This document shows, piece by piece, positions 4,452 to 7,660 of a stretch of 7,660 nt of DNA. The position numbers and the translations under genes were made by a program. The notes under the pieces are model-generated. The model did no database searches. It was not told the origin of the DNA and saw only the letters and a program-made list of their open reading frames with translations. The DNA comes from Candidatus Niyogiibacteriota bacterium (GTDB lineage Bacteria > Patescibacteriota > Minisyncoccia > 1-14-0-10-42-19). How positions within the stretch are numbered: the first letter of the stretch is position 1; the number at the start of each line of letters is the position of its first letter. The DNA is taken from contig JACQLG010000025.1 in the NCBI GenBank assembly GCA_016204155.1, positions 1 through 7,660 of the forward strand, given 5' to 3'.

Positions 4452-5326
4452 TGAGAAAAAGCACGGAGAAAGAAATTCAGGAAGTGACCGCCCTCGTCTT
4501 AGATACTCGCGCAAGGATAGAAGAACTTTTACAAAATGGGAAGAAGGTTCACATTATTTGGGATTTTGACGGCGTTTTGATGGATAGCAGAAGTGATGAT
4601 GTGTTTACGCTCACGGGATTTAATCTCGAGGCATATTTTGCTCACGAAGAACGTTTACTTTTTCAGAGTCCCGATCGAGGCTTATGGCTTCTACCAATTG
4701 CACATAATGCTGGGAGTATACCACGCTTTCCGCCAGAGCGTTTTACGCAAGATATTGTAACCGCACGCTCGAGTACTCTTGCTATTCGGGTACATATGTT
4801 CTGTCTTGCGTGGAGCCTTCCTATACGCTGGATACTCTTCTTAGGACATCAGCCAAAACAAGGGTCGTATCGTATTATCCTAGAATCACTAAAAGATGAT
4901 CTCGATTATTATATTTTCTGTATTGACGATAGCGCTAAACACATTGAAGCGTTCAAAAACGTGAGCACAGAAATGGGCCTGGACAGCCGCACATTCGGAA
5001 TTGTATCTCCGATCGTAAGAACATACACGAAAGAAGAGCTAAAAGAATATTTTGATCGTGTAATGAGCGCGGTAGGTAATACACCGCTACGAGTAAGAGA
5101 CCCCTCGGATGATGTGAACGGGTTTCTTGTGCTCCCGGAAGGGCTTAAACAGTTCAAAGCAGAGATGAATACCGTGGTGAGTCAACAACACAGCTCCGGC
5201 CATTATTTTGAACTGCGGAATGCGTTCATAAAAGCATTTGGCGAGGTTGGGACGGGACGTTTTAAAACAGACGATGACTTAAATCGGGCAATGTATGAAT
5301 TTATTTTGGGACTACATTGTTCGTAA
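4451..5326 (+). CDS. HAD-superfamily hydrolase-like protein, unknown substrate
   Basis: A 291-residue soluble protein. All four HAD motifs can be seen (numbering from ATG 4451). Motif I is IIWDFDGVLMDS with D38 as nucleophile and D40 as acid/base. Motif II is DIVTARSS (threonine about 104). The motif III lysine is probably in LGHQPKQGS (about 136). Motif IV is FCIDDSAKH with the Mg-binding pair D159-D160. A roughly 60-residue insert between motifs I and II, rich in aromatic residues, could be a substrate-selecting cap. The part after about 200 is not normal for a minimal HAD domain and ends in a helical stretch. The likely activity is phosphate-ester hydrolysis; the substrate cannot be told from sequence. 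It may be translationally coupled to the 39-codon frame, ends in its own terminator, and is bracketed by an exact 30-bp direct repeat. The next gene, on the other strand, is a MazG-like pyrophosphohydrolase, so a nucleotide substrate is possible but unproven. Confidence 0.85.
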   Translation: MRKSTEKEIQEVTALVLDTRARIEELLQNGKKVHIIWDFDGVLMDSRSDDVFTLTGFNLEAYFAHEERLLFQSPDRGLWLLPIAHNAGSIPRFPPERFTQDIVTARSSTLAIRVHMFCLAWSLPIRWILFLGHQPKQGSYRIILESLKDDLDYYIFCIDDSAKHIEAFKNVSTEMGLDSRTFGIVSPIVRTYTKEELKEYFDRVMSAVGNTPLRVRDPSDDVNGFLVLPEGLKQFKAEMNTVVSQQHSSGHYFELRNAFIKAFGEVGTGRFKTDDDLNRAMYEFILGLHCS

Positions 5327-5339
5327 TAAATATGGTACT

Positions 5340-5377
5340 GGGCTTTCAATTCAAGTGGAAGCCCTATTTTTTATTTC
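5340..5377 (+). terminator. intrinsic terminator of the HAD unit
   Basis: GGGCTTTCA (5340-5348) pairs with TGGAAGCCC (5356-5364), nine pairs with one G-U, around a 7-base loop. TATTTTTTATTT follows. It starts 13 bases after the stop codon. Confidence 0.9.
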
Positions 5378-5450
5378 AAAAAGTTAAACGAGTCCCAAGG
5401 CCAACTACGGTAGATAAAAATTGTGCCGATAAATAAGGGGTGATTTTCGT

Positions 5451-5480
5451 AATGGACTTCGTGAGGATTAGTTGGAACCA
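5451..5480 (+). repeat. 30-bp direct repeat, copy 2
   Basis: Exact copy of 4331-4360, 1,120 bases downstream. It ends two bases from the stop codon (5485-5483) of the MazG-like gene on the other strand. In this copy the same ATG (5452) opens only 23 codons before TAG, and AAGGGG lies 11 bases upstream. Its TAGTTGG (5469-5475) is also the inverse of CCAACTA at 5401-5407. Confidence 0.95.
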
Positions 5481-5482
5481 AA

Positions 5483-5797
5483 TTATTTCTTTTCTCCGCT
5501 ATATCTATCCTTGTCCCGCCTAGTAACTTTATCAAAACTCTTTCTTATCGCTTTATCCAAATCTATATTATTTGAGTTGGCAAAACAAATAAGTGTATAG
5601 ATTATATCCCCAATTTCTTCTCCTAATTCTTGCTGTTTTTCGTCACTTCTTTTTGGCTTATCACCATAAAGGTGATTTACAAGTCTTGCAAATTCACCGC
5701 ACTCTTCATAAAGTCGTGCCAGAATTGATAATGGAGACCAGTATTTCCAATCATTTTCCTTGAACCATTTATCTAATTCTTCTTGATATTTTTTCAT
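5483..5797 (-). CDS. MazG-like nucleotide pyrophosphohydrolase
   Basis: A 104-residue all-alpha NTP pyrophosphohydrolase of the MazG / dUTPase-like superfamily, which hydrolyses nucleoside triphosphates to monophosphate and pyrophosphate, usually to clear non-canonical nucleotides. The metal-binding signature is present: E-E-x-x-E as EECGE (31-35) on helix 1 and E-x-x-D as EIGD (61-64) on helix 2, separated by a basic loop (DKPKRSDEK, 46-54). A lysine/arginine-rich tail (KVTRRDKDRYSGEKK) follows. The size fits a single-domain, dimer- or tetramer-forming member. There is no Shine-Dalgarno. TACTAT (5809-5804) lies exactly six bases before the ATG, so the mRNA could start at the start codon, or the gene could be read through from tRNA-Ala 43 bases upstream. 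It is strongly AT-rich compared with pyrF/pyrE. The exact substrate is unknown. Confidence 0.85.
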   Translation of the reverse strand: MKKYQEELDKWFKENDWKYWSPLSILARLYEECGEFARLVNHLYGDKPKRSDEKQQELGEEIGDIIYTLICFANSNNIDLDKAIRKSFDKVTRRDKDRYSGEKK

Positions 5798-5840
5798 ATG
5801 CGTATAGTAACTTGAATTAAAATAGTTTACCGTGGATTAA

Positions 5841-5912
5841 TGGACCCAGTGGGACTCGAACCCACGGTCTTTAGTATGCCATACTAACGCTTTTCCTCTA
5901 AGCTATGGGCCC
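5841..5912 (-). tRNA. tRNA-Ala (anticodon GGC)
   Basis: Complete 72-base cloverleaf, read on the minus strand. The acceptor GGGCCCA/TGGGTCC includes G3-U70, the identity pair read by alanyl-tRNA synthetase. The D stem is GCTT/AAGC with GG in the loop. The anticodon stem is TTAGT/ACTAA with loop ATGGCAT (anticodon at 5880-5878). The variable loop is AGACC, the T stem GTGGG/CCCAC and the T loop TTCGAGT; A73 follows. No CCA is encoded (next bases TTAATC), so the CCA-adding enzyme is needed. Confidence 0.96.
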
Positions 5913-5924
5913 TTAATTTTTTTA

Positions 5925-5930
5925 ATAATA
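5925..5930 (-). promoter_or_regulatory. possible -10 box of tRNA-Ala
   Basis: TATTAT on the minus strand ends 12 bases before the mature tRNA 5' end, giving a precursor leader of about 6 bases. The only -35 candidates (TTAAAG/TTTAAA at 18-19 bases) are weak. Confidence 0.3.
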
Positions 5931-5999
5931 GAGTGTGGCAAAGACAATCTTTAAATTTTCCTACTTATCGCGAATCAAGCAATATAAAAGATAAGCACA

Positions 6000-6365
6000 T
6001 TATTTTTCATCTTCCTTTTTATTGATCATCTGTGAAACCTCACTAACTTTTTCGCTTATTGCTATTATTTCATTCTGTAATGACATCTTTTTCTCTTCAA
6101 GCCATTCTGCAACCTTTTCACTTCCTTCATTACGCGCCTCTTTTTGCCATCTTATCACTGCTGCTTGCATGAGAGTAATAGTATCTAGATCATGATTAAT
6201 CTTCTCTGCGATCTGATACAATGTATAGACGTTCAATTTTTCAAGATTTTCCTCCTCACCTTCTTCAAAATAACCTGAAATAATCGACTGAAGGCGGGAA
6301 AATTTCTTCGAATCTGATTTTTCTTCAAGACGCTCAGGAGATTTATTATATTCTTCCTTCGGCAT
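6000..6365 (-). CDS. small charged coiled-coil protein, unknown function
   Basis: A 121-residue hydrophilic protein that I cannot assign. The N-terminus (1-20) is very charged and probably disordered. Residues 23-80 contain SRLQSIISGYFEEGEEENL and then regular helices (LYQIAEKINHDLDTITLMQAAV). Residues 90-116 form a likely coiled coil with hydrophobic residues at heptad-like spacing (WLEEKKMSLQNEIIAISEKV). There is no signal peptide, membrane segment or catalytic motif. It lies 44 bases downstream of metK on the same strand and upstream of tRNA-Ala. There is no Shine-Dalgarno; TATAAT (6384-6379) is 13 bases before the ATG, suggesting its own start with a leader of about 7 bases. Codon bias is AT-rich, like the MazG-like gene. 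Confidence 0.7.
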   Translation of the reverse strand: MPKEEYNKSPERLEEKSDSKKFSRLQSIISGYFEEGEEENLEKLNVYTLYQIAEKINHDLDTITLMQAAVIRWQKEARNEGSEKVAEWLEEKKMSLQNEIIAISEKVSEVSQMINKKEDEK

Positions 6366-6378
6366 AATAAAATCAAAT

Positions 6379-6384
6379 ATTATA
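6379..6384 (-). promoter_or_regulatory. consensus -10 box before the coiled-coil gene
   Basis: A perfect TATAAT on the minus strand. The predicted start gives a leader of about 7 bases without a Shine-Dalgarno. The -35 region (AGGTCG at 17 bases) does not match consensus, and the surroundings are A/T-rich, so chance is possible. Confidence 0.35.
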
Positions 6385-6409
6385 TAGGGATATATAAAAA
6401 ACGACCTTT

Positions 6410-7576
6410 CTACTTTTTAAAAAGTTTTTTAAGTTGCTTAATTTTATTCATCTTCTCCCACGGCAAATCCAAATCGGTGCGCCCGAAATGACCGTATGAG
6501 GCAACCTGCCGATATATCGGGCGGCGCAATCGTAAATGCTTAATAATCATCCCCGGACGAAGATCAAAAACTTTTCGCACTGCTTTTGAAATTTTTTCAT
6601 CAGATACTACGCCTGTTCCGTAAGTATTTACCGTAATTGAGAGCGGCTGGGCAACACCGATAACATAGGCAAGTCGAACTTCTGCGCTCTTTGCAATCCT
6701 TGCTGCCACAATATTTTTTGCAACCCAGCGGGCGGCGTAACTTGCTGATCGGTCAACTTTTGTCGGATCCTTGCCGGAAAACGAACCTCCTCCGTGCGGA
6801 ACAGCCCCTCCGTACGTATCAACGATTATTTTACGTCCCGTTAAGCCGGAATCCGCCTGCGGCCCTCCTATAACAAAACGGCCGGTCGCGTTAATAAAAT
6901 ATTTTGTCTTTTTATCAAGCAAGCCCTTCGGGATCGTTTTCTTTATCACTTCGCGCTTGATATCGGCGCGCAATTTTTTCATATCTATATCGGGATCATG
7001 CTGTGCTGCTATCACAACATTCGTAACGCGCTCCGCTTTTCCGTTTTTATATTCCAGCGTTACTTGGGACTTTCCGTCGGGACGAAGATACGGCAATATA
7101 TTCTTTTTGCGGACATACGCAAGCCTGCGCACAAGATCGTGCGCAAGCGTTATGGGCAGGGGCATAAATTCTTTTGTTTCATCTGTCGCATATCCGACCA
7201 TCAATCCCTGATCTCCCGAACCGAGTTTTTCCAATTCCTCTTTTTCCGTCAATTTACCCACTCCGCGCGCAATGTCAGGAGATTGCTCCTGAATTGCAGT
7301 CATAACGCCGCAATGAGCATAGTGGAAACCAAATTCCGGCTTACTATACCCTGCTTCTTTAATAACATCGCGGACAATAGCTGGAATATCAATATATGCT
7401 TTCGTGGTTAATTCGCCAACAACAAAAACTTGGCCGCTAGTCGTCATTGCCTCAATCGCTACCCGCCCGCGAGGGTCTTGCTTCAGTACTTCATCTAAGA
7501 TCGCGTCTGAAATACTATCGCATAATTTATCAGGATGCGCAGATGTAACGCTCTCAGAATTAAAAAATGATTTCAT
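6410..7576 (-). CDS. metK: S-adenosylmethionine synthetase
   Basis: Makes S-adenosylmethionine from methionine and ATP, with cleavage of the triphosphate, as a cytoplasmic dimer or tetramer using Mg and K ions. At 388 residues it is of full family length (about 380-400). N-terminal SVTSAHPDKLCDSISDAILD (9-28) holds the ATP-binding HPDK, although the usual E-G before HPDK is S-A. The methionine-loop region follows, with GSGDQGLMVGYATDET (119-134). GRFVIGGPQADSGLTGRK (232-249) and the glycine-rich P-loop GGGSFSGKDPTKVDRS (262-277) are intact. C-terminal SYGHFGR (360-366) is the usual family end, and a lysine-rich tail follows. There is no Shine-Dalgarno before the ATG, only A/T-rich sequence with TATATT four bases away. 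The gene lies 33 bases downstream of tRNA-Arg on the same strand, so tRNA processing could create its mRNA 5' end. Confidence 0.97.
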   Translation of the reverse strand: MKSFFNSESVTSAHPDKLCDSISDAILDEVLKQDPRGRVAIEAMTTSGQVFVVGELTTKAYIDIPAIVRDVIKEAGYSKPEFGFHYAHCGVMTAIQEQSPDIARGVGKLTEKEELEKLGSGDQGLMVGYATDETKEFMPLPITLAHDLVRRLAYVRKKNILPYLRPDGKSQVTLEYKNGKAERVTNVVIAAQHDPDIDMKKLRADIKREVIKKTIPKGLLDKKTKYFINATGRFVIGGPQADSGLTGRKIIVDTYGGAVPHGGGSFSGKDPTKVDRSASYAARWVAKNIVAARIAKSAEVRLAYVIGVAQPLSITVNTYGTGVVSDEKISKAVRKVFDLRPGMIIKHLRLRRPIYRQVASYGHFGRTDLDLPWEKMNKIKQLKKLFKK

Positions 7577-7609
7577 AAAAAATATATTAAAATATTAAAA
7601 AAATACTCA

Positions 7610-7660
7610 TCCCCTCGGAGGGAATTGAACCCCCATCTCTTCCTTAGGACGGAATAGCTC
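7610..7660 (-). tRNA. tRNA-Arg (anticodon CCT), partial, cut by window edge
   Basis: The 3' part of a tRNA on the minus strand: D-stem half GAGC, anticodon arm ATTCC-GTCCTAA-GGAAG (anticodon at 7648-7646, with T33 and A37; position 27-43 is unpaired), a short 4-base variable loop AGAT, T stem GGGGG/CCCTC with loop TTCAATT, acceptor half CGAGGGG and A73. No CCA is encoded. The 5' acceptor and most of the D arm lie beyond the window. Confidence 0.88.

Noticed and set aside
6407..6425. A/T palindrome around ACTTTTTAAAAAGT at the metK stop
   Set aside because: Simple A/T symmetry without G-C pairs; not a credible terminator.
6771..7211. Plus-strand open frame opposite metK
   Set aside because: Shadow of a certain gene, with no supporting start signal.

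Overview
The window reads as a piece of a small bacterial chromosome, most likely from the Candidate Phyla Radiation (Patescibacteria, Parcubacteria-like). The evidence is the S5 protein, whose C-terminal 'LLSRTKNKINNARAAMKAL' style tail resembles what I recall of Parcubacteria S5, together with compact genes, tRNAs without an encoded CCA end, and several genes with no Shine-Dalgarno sequence and an A/T-rich start region. The assignment is an inference. One gene argues against it: the protein at 629-1390 looks like an exported outer-membrane-type beta-barrel, and CPR cells are not generally thought to have an outer membrane.

Layout from left to right. (1) 10-513 (-) is rpsE (ribosomal protein S5), and no rplR lies upstream of it. 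(2) 629-1390 (-) is a secreted, beta-rich protein. (3) 1391-1486 is a compact two-way promoter whose -35 boxes overlap. It drives that gene leftwards and a degenerate CheY-like receiver gene (1487-1864, +) rightwards. (4) 1948-2529 (+) is a divergent ClpP-type serine protease with a strong Shine-Dalgarno and a clear terminator. (5) 2695-4162 (-) is a two-gene pyrF-pyrE operon for the last two steps of UMP synthesis. It ends in its own terminator, which lies in the convergent gap after clpP. (6) 4163-5482 is the most unusual part. A perfect 18-bp hairpin lies upstream of a possible 39-codon reading frame that overlaps (TAATG) the start of a HAD-superfamily gene (4451-5326, +). An exact 30-bp direct repeat (4331-4360 and 5451-5480) brackets this unit like a cassette, and the second copy lies two bases from the stop codon of the next gene. 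(7) 5483-7660, all on the minus strand, holds in transcription order tRNA-Arg(CCT) (cut by the window edge), metK, a charged coiled-coil hypothetical protein, tRNA-Ala(GGC) and a MazG-like nucleotide pyrophosphohydrolase.

Functionally most genes are housekeeping: translation (rpsE, two tRNAs), pyrimidine synthesis (pyrF, pyrE), S-adenosylmethionine synthesis (metK) and probable nucleotide-pool cleaning (MazG-like). The less ordinary content is the receiver/beta-barrel divergent pair, the atypical ClpP and the repeat-bracketed HAD unit. Base composition changes sharply across the window: pyrF is very GC-rich (38 G+C in the 60 bases 3841-3900), whereas the MazG-like gene is AT-rich (17 G+C in 5581-5640). 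This suggests genes of different age or origin.
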